NCBI RefSeq assembly: GCF_042767895.1
Contig: NC_091590.1
Location: 7,184,330 to 7,248,329, forward strand
DNA length: 64,000 bases
Source of the DNA: Penaeus vannamei
Taxonomy: Eukaryota; Arthropoda; Malacostraca; Decapoda; Penaeidae
Reading direction: 5' to 3'
Part shown: in pieces, positions 50,936 through 63,270 of the stretch
Position numbering within the stretch: position 1 is the first letter of the stretch
Layout of the letters: each line of letters starts with the position of its first letter
Notes under the pieces: generated by a model
What the model was told of the DNA's origin: nothing
Database searches by the model: none
Seen by the model: only the letters and a program-made list of their open reading frames with translations
Program-made: the position numbers and the translations under genes

Positions 50936-51830
50936 CTCCCCTTACCTCCTACCTTTCCTTCCCTCCCTTTCCCTTTTTTCTTCCATTTCCCATCCCTTCC
51001 CCTCCCTTCCTCCTTTCCTCTCTCCCCTCACCCCCTTCTTTCCTTTCGTTTCCTCCCTTCCATCCTGCCTGCCTTCCTTTCTTTCCCTCCCTCCCTCCCT
51101 CCTTCCTTCCTCCTCCTATCCCTCCCTTCCCTCCTATTCCTCTCGCGTGACGTGCATATCTCAGCAGTGTTCCTGTGAGTTCTCTCTCCTGTCGCTTTCT
51201 TTTTTTTTTCTTTTGTCTTATTTTTTTTACTTTGAAAATTGTTTGGTCTGGAATAATTCCAGTTGTGTTGAATAGTTTGGAAGTCTCAACTTGCGCGCGA
51301 GAAAATCCAGGAAGTGCAAGACAAGACGTAAAAGCTGAGATGGAGGAATGGGGAGGAGGGGGAGACCGGTTAGTGGGAGGTGGAGGGAGAGGGAGAGGGC
51401 ATTTGGAGATGAAGATTGGGCATAGGGTTGGTAAGACGAAGGGGGAGGATTGGACAATCTTGCCAGTATGAAGCATCGCCAAAGGGGGAGGTGATGTTCA
51501 TTAGAGTTGCGTGATATTTCTTTCTTCCCTCCGCTTCCCACTGCTTCCCTCCCTCTCCCTACAATTTTTCTTCCTTTCTTCCTTCTATTCTCTCCCTCTC
51601 TTCCTTCTCTCACTGCTTCTCTTCCTCACTCTCATCCTCCCTTCTAATTCCCTCCCTTCCTCGCCGCTTCCTTCCCTCGGCCTCCCCGCCTCCCTTCTTC
51701 CCCTTCCCACTCCCTTATCTTCCCCCCTCCCTCTGTCTTCCTTTCTTCGCCTCTTCTATCTCCCTCCCTTCCCCTCCCTCCCTCCCTCCTCTTCCTCCCT
51801 TTTCGCGACGCCCCCTCTGGCGCATTTGTC
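50936..51830. other. Pyrimidine tracts around a unique core
   Basis: 50936-51140 and 51520-51810 are C/T-rich with (CCTT)/(CCCT) words. 51145-51520 is unique or A/G-rich. No exon. Confidence 0.6.
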
Positions 51831-51960
51831 ATGGCGGCGGTTTTAATCCTGGCTTGTCATTTCAGTTGTCGTCGGCGATGTAGCGCGGAGCCTCGGCCGT
51901 CACCGGGCCAGTTCCGGCTGCCTTTTAACCTTTCGAAACTAACTACGCTGCGCTTGCTCT
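51831..51960 (+). other. Island with acceptor-like TTTTAATCC...TTTCAG
   Basis: Unique GC-rich island. TTTTAATCC followed by TGTCATTTCAG (AG at 51865-51866) resembles a branch point plus 3' splice site. The following frame runs 24 codons to a stop, with no donor. Candidate island or terminal exon start; weak. Confidence 0.25.
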
Positions 51961-52286
51961 CTGTCTGTGTGTCTCTCTCTCTGTCCGTCCCTCTCTCTCC
52001 TCTCCTCTCCTCTCTTCTCTCTTAGTCTCTTTCTCTTTCTCTTTCTCTCTTTTTCTACTGTCCGTCTTTCTCTTTTTGTTTCTCCTTTACCCTTGTTCGA
52101 TCCTGTCATTTATCTCCTACAGGTAACCCATTGTATGGTGGAGGATACAAGAGCTTTTGCCTTTCACCCTCTCTCCTTCACTTCTCCCGTCGTATCTCGT
52201 ACCTCTTTATCTTCCTCCTCTTTCCTTAACCCTCATCTCATCCTCTCATCCGCTCATTCTTCCGTCACCTCTTGTCCACCCCTCCA

Positions 52287-52800
<514 letters not shown>

Positions 52801-52849
52801 CTCTCTTTTTCTCTTTTTCCTTTTCTCTCCCTCCCTCTCTCAATCCCCC

Positions 52850-53520
52850 TCCAGTCATTTGTATTTGAATGTAATTTCTGTCTCACCCTCTTGGTTTTTC
52901 CTCTCCCATTCCACCTGTCGGGCCGTGTCTCCCGCGCTACTAATGGGCTTTCGCTCTCGCGCTCTCGTTGGGGCGGCCTCAGTGATAACCGACGCGCATG
53001 TAGAGCTAGGAGTGAATGAGAGAGACAGACAGACAAACAGACACAGACACACAGACAGATAATCCTCCTTTATGCGTTGGCCAGATCCGTTTGGTGGTCT
53101 TGGTTTTGGCAGATGCGTGATACTAATCATGTTTTTTTTATCCGTGTTTCTTTCTTTTAAGAGTATATCCCGTCCCTCCTGCCCCTTACCCCCTCTCTCC
53201 ACTCCCTCCACTATCTCCTCTTCCTTTTCTCACTCCCTTAACCCCCTTCTTCCTTTTCCTTCTTCCCATTTCTCCTCTTCCCACTCCTCCCACTCCCATC
53301 CTATGCCGTCTCCCCCCCCCCCCCACCTTTCACGAGAGTAAGATAAAGCTTATCGGATACGGGATGTTGTATCCGGCGTGGCTTGGCCTTTGGCGTCGGA
53401 AACGTTGTGCTTCTCTTTGATGTGCCTGTGTACGTTATCATCGTCGTCGTTTTTTGTCGTATTTGTTATGATGATCGTTGCTGGTGCGATCCATCGAAAA
53501 CGGATGTGCTTGGATTGTCG

Positions 53521-53524
<4 letters not shown>
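52850..53524. other. Unique and pyrimidine-rich spacer
   Basis: 52855-53160 and 53330-53520 are unique, with (ACAG)-type words at 53022-53058. 53165-53330 is C/T-rich. Confidence 0.5.
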
Positions 53525-53599
<75 letters not shown>

Positions 53600-53603
53600 T
53601 ATT
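53525..53603. repeat. (TTA)n triplet array, 79 bp
   Basis: About 26 units, uninterrupted; reads as poly-Tyr/Leu/Ile. Confidence 0.97.
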
Positions 53604-53664
53604 TGTGGTGGTTCATTTTTGTGGGGGGGGCACTGTCGAAAGTTTTTGTCTTGAGGGTTCTCAT

Positions 53665-53768
<104 letters not shown>

Positions 53769-53887
53769 GGTGATGATGGGGGACGGGGAGGAGAGGATTG
53801 CAGGAGTGGGGGGGGGGGGGTAGAGGGGGTTGACCTTGGCGTTGAGGTTGACTTACCCGCTCGCCCTCCCTGATGACAAACGCACAT

Positions 53888-53893
<6 letters not shown>

Positions 53894-53980
<87 letters not shown>
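53894..53980. repeat. (CT)n microsatellite, 87 bp
   Basis: Uninterrupted; only 128 bp after the previous CT array. Confidence 0.97.
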
Positions 53981-53985
<5 letters not shown>

Positions 53986-55560
53986 CACTTACCCCACCCT
54001 ACCCTACCTCACCACCTATTCCTCCCCTTACTTGCCCCTCCCCTAACCCTGCCTAGCCCCTTCCCCTCCCCTCCCTCCCTCTCCCTCTCCCTTCCTCTCC
54101 CTTCGTCACCTCCCTACTAACCTGTACACCCCCGTGTTTTTTTTATGAGCGGCATTCGTTCTCCCTTCCCTCTATCACCCCCACACGCTCGTCTGTATGT
54201 GTGTGTGACCTGCTTGTATCCTATTTTTTTGGGGTGGCTTGAGTGGGTAGATGGGTGGGAGGGTGGGTTGGGTGGGGATGGGGGGAAGCAGATGGTTGTG
54301 GGTTGGGGGCAAAAATAAGTGCATTTCCTGAGTTTCTCTCGTGATTAACCTTTACCCCCCTCCCTCTAACTAGACCCCTCCTCCTCCTCCCTCCTTTCTC
54401 CTCGTCTTCCTCCTCCCTCCTCTATCCCCTCCCTCTTCTATCCCTTCCTTCCTCTATCCCCTCCCCTCCCTTCCCCTCCTTCCCTCCCATCAACCTGTGC
54501 GGTATGTCATGGTGTGTTCTTTTCACGTGGCTTTTTTTTTTAACTCTTTGTTTGACCCTCTCCTTTGTCACTCTTCTCTTTTTTTGCACTGATTTATAAT
54601 TTCTCACATATTTTCTCATTTTCCTATACTCCGCGTTGTGTGTGTGGAGAGACCTATAGACACTCACTCACTCACTCACTCACTCACTCACTGCGAGTAC
54701 CGAGGACCGCCACCTTCTCTTTCCCGAAGGTGATGCGTGTTCTCTCTGTCATCATCTCCCGTCGGGTGTTTTGTCGGGGTTTCTTTTCCCAGGATTAATA
54801 TCCGTGATTCCGGCGTCTACTGTCGTGTCCTTTTGTATTATGGAGAATGTGTATGGTGGGGAGGGGAGGGGAGGGGAGAGGAGGGGGGTTGTGGGTGAGG
54901 GAGTGCGTGGGCCGTTTTATTTGTACATGTATTTCTGTTGTGCCGTACTCGCATGATCGTATTGTCTTGAGTTCGTGATGATTACTAATTGTGTGTGTGT
55001 CAATGTGTGTCTGTCTGTCTACTTTCGTGTGGATCCCTAGTTCGTGAGCCACGCTATTCAGGGGAATCCCCTTGTTCGTGACCGGTCTTTCGTGTGACCC
55101 TCGCTGGTCACCTCGCAGGGATAGGCCTATAATCTGAGATTTTCCTGTCACGTGATGTTTTAAGCTTCCTCTCCCTCCCTCCCTCTCCCTCACACACACA
55201 CATAGAGAGAGAGAGAGGGGGGGGGGAGGGGGAGGGGGGGAGTGAGTGAGAGCAGGCGAAATGAAATACGCTGAGCTCTTTCTCGCTCTCCAGTTAATGT
55301 TGTGAGAAATGTTGAGCTCTTTTGGCTGTAAAATTCTCTTCTCTCTTGATGGTTTAAGAATATTTTCTACAAAGTTTTTGTTAGGCTATTCCCCCCTTTT
55401 GTTTTTGTTTGTATTGTTTTGCTTTGTTTGCCTAGACTTCGAGTTGATATGGGAATGAAGTAAATGAGGTGAGTTAAGCCGTGGTTTATCCATTTTTTTA
55501 TATAGATTTGTTTTACGGCATCAGGTACACAACTCAAGGAGGGATTGGGTTTTGGTTTGG
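53981..55560. other. Unique sequence with minor repeats
   Basis: 53981-54110 and 54355-54490 are C/T-rich. 54661-54692 is (CACT)n. 54700-54860, 54940-55170 and 55255-55560 are unique intron-like sequence. 54860-54910 and 55205-55245 are G-rich. No exon. Confidence 0.5.
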
Positions 55561-56297
55561 TTTGCGGTCTGGCATTTTACCGTTTTTCTTGGCCTTTTCT
55601 CTTCTCTCCGATTCTTTCTCCTATCCTTTGCTTCTCCAACTACCCCCCTTTCCCCCCTCCTTCTCTGCCTCACCATCCTCCTCCTTCCTCTTCCTCCCCC
55701 TGTTTTTCCTCCTCTTTCTCTTCCTCCTCCTCCTCCTCCTCCTCCGTCCTCCTCAAAGAACAATGATTACGTTTTTGGAATGATCCTTTATCGTCCGTGT
55801 GTTAATAGGATCGCGAGGGGGAGAGGGAGTTAGGGGTAGGGTGTTTAGGTTGGGGGGCGGTGATCCTTTTAGGGGCAACCAAGGTATTTCTTTTGTTTTC
55901 CTTTTTTTGTAATACACCACGAGAATGAAAAAAAAAATAGAAGAAGAGAAAAAGGAGGCCATGGCTTTGATAAGCCTCGTGAAGATTGTCGTGATCGACT
56001 TTTGATCAGGTTTAGTTTTTTGTGTTTACGTGCGTGTTGGGGTGTGTGGTCGTGTTTGTTTTTTATATGCGTGTGTGTGTGGGTGTGGGTGGGGGGGATA
56101 GAGGGAGAAGAAGAAAGCTAAGAGATAGAGGGGGGGAGGGAGAGTGGTTAGGGGTAGTGGTAAGGGGGAGGGGAGGGGGAATAGAGGTATTTTATTTAGA
56201 CCGCCAGAGGTGACTAGGCCTACGTGTACGTGTCTCACGGCTATCGGATGGTGGCGAGCCTCTTGTGTTTCGTGTATAGATGTCGTGTTTTTTGTGA

Positions 56298-56346
<49 letters not shown>

Positions 56347-56480
56347 TTGTACTAGTTGCTTTTTTCATTTCTTAATTGTGATGTATGTCGTGTTTTTGTG
56401 ACTTATTATTATTATTTTTTTTGTCTTTGCATTTGTTAATTGCGATGTATGTGGGTTTGATATATTTACGTTTCTTTTTT
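55561..56480. other. Intron-like sequence with (TTA)n
   Basis: 55610-55755 is C/T-rich with (CTC)n. 55760-56090 and 56190-56298 are unique. 56299-56346 is (TTA)n. T-rich sequence leads into the splice element at 56470. Confidence 0.6.
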
Positions 56481-56497
56481 CTCTCTTGCAGGTGAGT
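56470..56497 (+). promoter_or_regulatory. Putative recursive-splicing (ratchet) site
   Basis: TTTCTTTTTTCTCTCTTGCAG (positions 56471-56491) is a strong 3' splice site, joined directly to GTGAGT at 56492. A zero-length exon of form pyrimidine-tract-CAG|GTRAGT is the signature of recursive splicing in long insect introns. A further donor, GTAAGT at 56531, would close a 39-nt RS-exon (56492-56530). Confidence 0.5.
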
Positions 56498-58220
56498 TGT
56501 TCTTTGGAGGTTTATCTTCTGTTGGTTTGCGTAAGTATTGGCGTTGTTGTCAGATGCAAGACGAGCAGGTGATGGCGGGAGAAAGGAGAGGAAAAGGGAG
56601 GAGGAACTGAAGAAAAATGACGACGTTGATGACGAGGACGGCCGAGGAGGGAGGAGGGAGGAGGGAGGAGGAAGAGGAGCAGAGGACGATAATGATTTGA
56701 ATAGATTGACTATATACATATTTTATATATCTTGGTGTGCATGTGCATATATTAATATTTGAATAAGTAAAGAAAAATGAGCCTGTATAAATAGTGAGAA
56801 ATATACGTTAAAGGTAGATCCAGATTGATGGATTGAGAGGGGCCGAACGCTGCAAGGCGTGTCTCAGGTTGAGCGTCGCCGTCGTCGTCCTCGTAAACCA
56901 TCGCTGGAACCTCGTTTTGCTGTGCGGCTCTCCTCCTCTCCCCCCTCCCCCCTTCCAGACCCCCTCTCACACTCCCTGCGCGTCCCCTCGAGCTCATTTC
57001 CCCTCCCTTTTTTCACCCTCCCATCTGTCATTTATATCCCCCCTTCCCTCCGTCTCCCTCTCCCTCTCTCCTATATACCCTCCTATATTCCCCCTACCCT
57101 CCTCTTCCCCCTTTTCACTCCCTCACTCTCCCTCCTTCAGACCCCTCCCACCCCCTCTCTTTCTCGCCGTCTCCCCAAGCTTGCACAGGTGCGGGCGGCC
57201 TTAGCTCTGCTGGGTCGAGCTGGAGTGCGGGCGGGCGGGCGGGTGGATGGGCGGGGCCAGGGAAAAGTCGATACGGGCGTGTTGGTGTGTATGTTTGTGT
57301 GTGTCTTTGTCTGTGTATGTGTCTGGTGTGTGTGCGCTGCTGCGTGCGCGCGCGTGTGTGTGTGGGGAAGGCTGTTCTATGTCGTTGGGGTACATAGCTG
57401 ATACGTACAGATGTTTATATGATACTAGGTAATGGATGTTCGTAGTTTGCTGGTTGTGGTATCAGTAATAACGATGGTAAATGCAAATGTAGATGTAGGT
57501 AGTTCTGATGTGTATACTGGTTGTTTCAATGATGTATACGGGAAGTTCTGATGATGTGTAAAGGTGGATCTAATGATGTATAGTTGTGGAGTTTGACGCA
57601 GATGGTTATAAAGATTGATGGATTGATCGATCGGTCTCCATAGGTAGACAGCGTTAGCCGCTCTAGTAGATAGAGTATCTCGCCTCTCCCTCCCCTCGTG
57701 ACCCAAAAATGTTATCAGTGTGTTATATCTGTTATTTGTGTTATTTGTTATCATTTGAACAAAATTACTCATTCGCGAGTAATGTGTGTCAGTTTAATGT
57801 TAAAGTTGATCTTTTTATATATATATTTTACGACTTGTGTGTATTTTTACTGAGTTTTGAATATGTATTTGCCTGTACGTGGTGACTCTTGACGATTTGG
57901 TTTCGCATTTGTACATTTGTATTATTATTTTGGCATAAATTTGTTGAATTCCGTTATGAAGATATTTAGGCGTTTTGGAATCGTGTATTTTCGAATATAT
58001 TTCTGCATTTGCTTACATTAATATATTTGTCGGTCATGGATTTGAATATTCAAGTGTTCGGCGTTTACTTCGAATTCGGTTGTCTGTTTTATTTGTATTG
58101 TTGTCGCATCCGTTGCTATAGATCATTGCAGCTGCTATTCTATTGATTTACTTTTTTTTCCTCGAATTCCTTTCGGTATTTTTTTTTCTTTATTAGTCAT
58201 TCGCGTTTTATTTTTATTTG
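56498..58220. other. Unique intron-like region
   Basis: 56570-56690 is A/G-rich. 56930-57160 is C/T-rich. 57180-57420 has GCGGGC and GTGT words. 57420-58220 is AT-rich and contains four degenerate TTCTGATGATGTGTA-like copies at about 57508-57588. No exon. Confidence 0.6.
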
Positions 58221-58224
58221 TGCT

Positions 58225-58308
58225 CTTGTTTACTGCTTTGATTCGGATCTCACTTGCTAAGAATTCACGCGCTTGTTTACTGCTTTGATTCGGATCACAC
58301 TTGCTAAG
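58225..58308. repeat. Direct duplication of a 37-bp unique segment
   Basis: The segment starting CTTGTTTACTGCTTTGATTC at 58225-58261 recurs at 58272-58308 with one mismatch (T to A), separated by 10 bp. It is not low complexity, so it is a recent duplication of intron sequence. Confidence 0.95.
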
Positions 58309-58554
58309 GAAAGTGAAAAGGTGGAGACACTTTTTTTTATCGCCACTTTCGTGTTCGTGAACGGAGGAGGAAGAATTAGAGATAGAGAGAGAGAGGGGGG
58401 GGGAGGAGATGAACAGAAGGGAGGGAAGGAGGAGGGGGAGGGGGAAAAAGAGGACGTGTTAAGATGTGAAGTCGATGACTTGAACGTGTCAGGGGGAAGG
58501 GGTTCTGTGGGCTTGTAAGGGGGATACTATCCTTTGTCCTTCCCGGGTAGGAGA

Positions 58555-58728
58555 GGGCGACAGGGACGGGGAAAGTGGCAGAGACAAATATACAGGGATA
58601 GGGATAGGAACGGCGACAGGGACGGGGAAAGCGGAGGAACTGGGTCAGCGATAGGGACAGGAACAGGGTCAGTGATTGGGATAGGGACAGGGACAGGGAC
58701 AGGGACAGGAGCAGGAACAGGGTCATTG
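58555..58728. repeat. GGGACA/GGGATA hexanucleotide repeat
   Basis: CGACAGGGACGGGGAAAG occurs twice (58558 and 58614), followed by interspersed AGGGACAGGAACAGGGTCAG units and pure (GGGACA)n at 58684-58709. Confidence 0.9.
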
Positions 58729-58985
58729 ACTAGGTGAGATAGTCTCCCCGCGCAGCCGCCGCCCGTGATCTTAGCGACGAGAGGGGCGACGGACGGCGTG
58801 TGGTGCGTGTCGCGATACGAGCACGCCTCATTACGGCGGCTTTGCTCTTGATACTTGTCCTTCGCTTGCTTGCTTGCTTGCTCGCGCGCGTGCACGCGCC
58901 TGCCTGCCTGTCTGCCGACCTGCTTGGCAGGTAGGTAGTCATGAGCCGCGCGCGCGATCATCCTTACTCGCGCTTTTATTCTTCA
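58729..58985. other. Unique CpG-rich island
   Basis: Balanced sequence with a short (CTTG)n at 58865-58881 and CGCGCGTGCACGCGCC at 58883-58898 (alternating purine/pyrimidine). Candidate element; no exon. Confidence 0.4.
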
Positions 58986-59625
58986 TACCCTCCTCCCTCT
59001 GTCTCTTTCCTCCCTCTCTTGCCTCCTTCCGTCTCCTTCTTCCTTCTCCCTCCCTCCTTTCTTCTCTCCTTCCGTCTCCTTCTCCTTCTTCCTTCTACCT
59101 CCTCCACTCCCCCCTCTTCCTCCCAGCTCACCCTCTTCTCTCCTCCCCCATCCCCCGGGGAAAATACCCTGCTTTGAGGATTTATGTTCATGCTCTTGTT
59201 GGCTTTGCGTGTCGAGGTGGTTGTCAGATTTTATTCCTCCCTCCCTCCCTCTCTCTATCCCCCCTCCCTCTCCTCCCACCCTCCCTCTCTACCCCCCCTC
59301 CCTCCCTCCTCTATCGCCCCTCCCTCCTCTCTATCCCCCTCCCTCCCCTCTATCCCCCTCCCTCCTCTCTATCCCTCCTCCCATCTCTCTCGCGTCTCTC
59401 CTTCCCTCCTCTCCTCCCTCCCTCTCTCCTCTCCTCTCCTCCCTCCCTGTCCCTCTCCTCTTCTCTCCTCTCTTTCCCTCCCTCTCTCCTCCCTCTCCCT
59501 CCCTCCCTCTCCGTCCCTTCCCTCCTCTCCCCTCCATCTCTCGCACCTCACTGCTTCCACCTATTCCCCTCTCCCTCCCTCCCCCCCCCCTTCAGCACTT
59601 GCCCACCCCCCTTTTTATTGTTTGT
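58986..59625. repeat. Polypyrimidine block (CCCT/CTCCTC words)
   Basis: C/T-rich with a unique break at 59150-59235. Contains TATCCCCCTCCCTCC-type units of about 17-20 bp at 59250-59375. Confidence 0.85.
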
Positions 59626-59749
59626 CGTCGGTGTCTCGAGGAAGGCGTTGAGCAAGTGCAATCAATCGCACGTACTCGAAGATTGACGAGGAAATGGGGT
59701 GTGAGAGACCGAGAAGGTTGCAGCGGCCGAGCGTGTTGGGTGCGGTGGT

Positions 59750-59774
59750 GGGGGGGGGGGGGGGGGGGGGGGGG
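59750..59774. repeat. G25 homopolymer
   Basis: Twenty-five consecutive G on the + strand, followed by TGGGGGG. Potential G-quadruplex and a likely sequencing/assembly weak point. Confidence 0.95.
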
Positions 59775-59799
59775 TGGGGGGATGTTTGTTTGTGTGAGG

Positions 59800-60310
59800 T
59801 TTCGTTTTTTGGGAGAAGGGGAAGAGGAGGGGGTAGAGGGTAGGGACTAGGGGGTAGGTAGATCTAGGGAAATGAGGAAATGGGGAAGGGAAAGATGTGG
59901 GGTAGGGGATAGGTAGGCCTTGTGAAATAAGGAGAGAGAGGGGGATAGGTAGGTCTAGGGAAATGGGGAAGGGGAGAAGGGAGGGGAAGATGGGGATAGG
60001 TCTAAGGAAGTGGGGGTGGAAAATAGGGTAGGAGTTATGAAGATGAAATAGTGGTAGAATAGGGAGAAAATGGGAAGTTGGTAAGCATAGGGCAAGAAAG
60101 TAGGTACGAGGAGAGGGAGGGGAAGTGGAAGGGAGGAAGAGTAGTTGGAGGGGAAATGGTAGGGGAGGAGTAGTTGTGGGAGGGGAAATGGAAGGGGAGG
60201 AGGGGGAAAGGAGAGGAAAGAGAATGGAAGGGAGAGATGTAGAGGGGAAAGGAGGGGAGGACGAGGGGATTGGATAATGAAGTGTTGCACGGGATAATGT
60301 AGCGACGTCG
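59800..60310. repeat. Purine-rich block
   Basis: A/G-rich with GGTAGGTCTAGGGAAATGGG repeated at about 59855 and 59948. No gene. Confidence 0.8.
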
Positions 60311-61300
60311 GCCATCAACGGTTCGTTAACCCTTTATGGCGAAGGAAACCAGGCCGCCTCTCCGACCTCTGCTCCTCCCTACGCCTTCCCTACTCTCCCC
60401 CCTTTCTCCTCCATTTCCCTTTTCTTCCTCTAGCTCGCTTCCTTCTTCATTCCTTCCTTTTGTTGTCTCATTTTCATTTTTCATCTGCGTCCTTTTCCTC
60501 TCCTTCCCCTCCTCACTTCTTCTCCTCTCCCCTTCCCTTCCTCCCCTCCCCCTCCTCTTCTCCCCCCCTCTCTCCTCCCTTCGCCTTTTCTCCCCCATCC
60601 CCTTCTTAACGTTGGTGTCGACCCGTCCCATTTGCATTTCGCCCTCGTCGATTGTACTTGTAGATAACCTAGGATGGTGGAGGGAGGGCGCTTTTTATAA
60701 CCCGTGCCCCCCTCCCTCCCCCCTTCTTTATTTTTCCCCTCTTCGTTACCCCCATACCTTTCCCTTCCCGCTTCCATTTTTTAACCCTCCCCTTCCCTGT
60801 TGACTGAGTCTGTTTTGATTTGTGTGTGTGTGTGTGTGTGTGTATGGGAGGGAGAGAGAGAGAGGAAGAGAGAGAGTGAGTGAGAGTGAGTGTGTGTAGT
60901 TTGTTGTTTCGAAGTGTGAGAGGAAGAGTTGGATGGATATAGAGATGGACGGATGAATGGATGATAGGACAAAAAAAAAATTGTGGATTTTGTGAAGTTC
61001 ATGACAGAAAAGAGACAAAAATGCTGGCAAGAAAATCCGGCCAAAAGCTATTGAAGGCCTGCGCTTGGGGTATGAAGTGGGGTGGGGGTGGGGGTAGGGG
61101 AGGTGAAGGAGCGGTCTTGTCTTGCCCCGCACCAAATAGACCTTAAGATAAGATGAAAAAAAAAAAAAAAAAAAAAATGTTGGTTAGTTAGCGAAGACGC
61201 ATGTGTTTCCCTCCCGTGGCTCGAGCACGGCGCCGCTGGTTGAGGAGTCCTCCACCGCGCTAATTGGCACTCCTTGTTAACTTCTCGAGGCTCGACACCG
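60311..61300. other. Pyrimidine, unique and (GT)n segments
   Basis: 60350-60600 is C/T-rich. 60600-60700 is unique. 60821-60842 is (GT)n. 60845-60960 is GAGA/GAGT-rich. 60960-61140 is unique. 61156-61177 is A22. 61180-61310 is a unique CpG-rich island. Confidence 0.55.
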
Positions 61301-61740
61301 CCGTGGCCACTCGTGACGGGGGGACGCTCCTCCGCTCCCCCTCTCCCCCTCTCCCCCTCTCCTCCCCTCCCTTCCCTTCAATCCCCGATCCCCAACTTTC
61401 CTTCCCTTCACTCCCCAATCCCCAACTTTGCTCCCTTCTACTACTCCCTCTACGATGTCTCCCTCTCTCCCTCCCTTCCTCTTTCCTTCCTCCCCTTTCG
61501 TAATGCCCCCTCCTTTTTTCTTTTACAACGCGCACTCATCCCCCTCCTCTCCTCTCCCTACTTGAATTCTACCCTCCAACAACCCCCATTCTTTCAAAGG
61601 CGTCGCCCTCCTCATTCATCCCCCTTCCTCTCTCCCTTCCTCCCCTCCCTCTCTCCCTTCCTCCCCTCCCTATCTCCCCTATCTCCCCTCCTCCTCACCC
61701 TCTCCCCTCCCTGTTACATGGCCTAGTATCTGTGGGGTTC
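61301..61740. repeat. Pyrimidine-rich block
   Basis: C/T-rich, with the word CTTCACTCCCCAATCCCCAACTTT-like duplicated at about 61378 and 61407, and CCCTCTCTCCCTTCCTCC units at 61630-61665. Confidence 0.8.
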
Positions 61741-62384
61741 CCCAGTGTCACCCTCACTACCATACTCATTTTACTCTTGTTATAATTGTTTTGTTTTTTA
61801 TCCTTCCCTCACCTGCTCGGCAATGGCGATCGCCGTGCCACCACGCACAATTTAATTGGGTGTCTTCTCAGCTGGTATTTTCTCCGCGTGTGTCTGTATG
61901 TGTGTTGTAGTGACGTCCAGGATTGTATGTGCGTGCGTGCGTGCGTGTGTGCTTGGCAGAGTTCTTTGACCTTGATTTTAATCGTGTTCAGTATGCTATT
62001 TTTATTTATCCGTTTTTCTCAAGGTAATTTGATCTAGATTGTCCTTGTATTTTTTTTTAAATGCATCACTGCGTCCGTGTTTGTGTCCGGTATACATACA
62101 TACATACATCCATATGTGTTTTTTTTGTATGAAGCAGATCTGAAGCTTGAATTTGGCGCGCATGTTTTTTTTTTCTGATCTGGCTATAATATTAAAGGTT
62201 GGTGATTGCTATAATCGTATGATTGTACATTTTTTTTTTAACCGTTGCGAAGTTGTGAATGTAACCGGGCGCCTCTAGCGGGTCGTAGCTGGACTGTGTA
62301 GGAAGGCGGATGCTTTGTGTGTGTGCGATTACTTATTATTAGTGATGCAGAATACATATGTATGTCAGGCTCCTTGAATTCATT

Positions 62385-62385
<1 letters not shown>
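61741..62385. other. AT-richer unique intron-like sequence
   Basis: About 640 bp with few repeats ((GTGC)n at 61930-61947, (CATA)n at 62094-62109). No exon. Confidence 0.6.

Positions 62386-62455
<70 letters not shown>
62386..62455. repeat. (GT)n microsatellite, 70 bp
   Basis: Uninterrupted; ends in GAGCGTGAGCG. Confidence 0.97.
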
Positions 62456-62457
<2 letters not shown>

Positions 62458-63270
62458 CGTGAGCGAAGGAACCAGAAGAGTAGATGACGAAATATTGTAG
62501 ATAGAAAAAAATTGACAAATAGGTGATATAGACAAGCGGTATAAAACCCGAAGCGGAAAAGCAGAACAGTGGAGATAGTAATTTTGGGAGGGGGAGTGGG
62601 GGGGGGCAGGTCCTAGGTGGTGTCTGTGGCGCGGTGTCCTTTTCGTCTTGATGGAGTGCCAAGATTTTGTTCCGGCGGGCGCGACCCCACAGGACTCCGT
62701 GGAGGAGGGGATGGGGGTGGATAGGATGGGGAAGGATAAGGGAGAGGGTGGATAGGATAGGATGGGAGTAGGAGAGGGGGGGGGAGGGGGGTGTCCTCGG
62801 TTGGCTGCTGTTTGGTATTCATGCCGGAATCAGAGTCTTATATTTTATGTTGGGGAGGGGGGGGCAGGGTGAGGAGAAAGGTGGGGGGGGATTGGTGCAG
62901 GGTTGGAGGGAATCGGAGAGGAGGAAGACTGGTAGCAGGGGGGAGGAGGATGCAAGGGGATAGTAGCAGGAGTGGAGGGAGCCAGAGGGAGGGGGAGGGG
63001 TGGAGGGAGCGAGGCGGCGGCGGGAGGGATAGGACAGTAGCCGTGAGTGTGTGTGTTTGTGTGTGTGTATGCGCGTGTGTGTGTCTCCCCTTGTTATTAC
63101 AGTGGGAAGGTCGTGCGGGTAATATGTTTTGTGAGCTTGTGTTAGAGTGTGGGTTCCAGGGGGAGAGGGGGAGTGCGTGGAGGAGGACTAGGGGAAGGAG
63201 GAGGAACGAGGGGAGTAGAGAGGGAGAAAAGAAGGTAGGGAGAGAGGAAGGGAATAAGGGAATTCCAGCC
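62456..63270. other. Unique and G-rich sequence
   Basis: 62456-62700 is unique. 62700-62800 and 62850-63020 are G-rich. 63040-63085 has GTGTGT words. 63085-63170 is unique. 63170-63260 is G/A-rich. The + strand frame here is Gly/Arg from composition. Confidence 0.55.

Noticed and set aside
53830..53895. Minus-strand exon with GGTAAGTC donor near 53855
   Set aside because: Upstream on the minus strand is a (GA)n array, so there is no pyrimidine tract or acceptor.
61156..61177. A22 tract as a retroposon poly(A) tail
   Set aside because: No internal promoter or recognisable element upstream and no flanking direct repeat found by eye.
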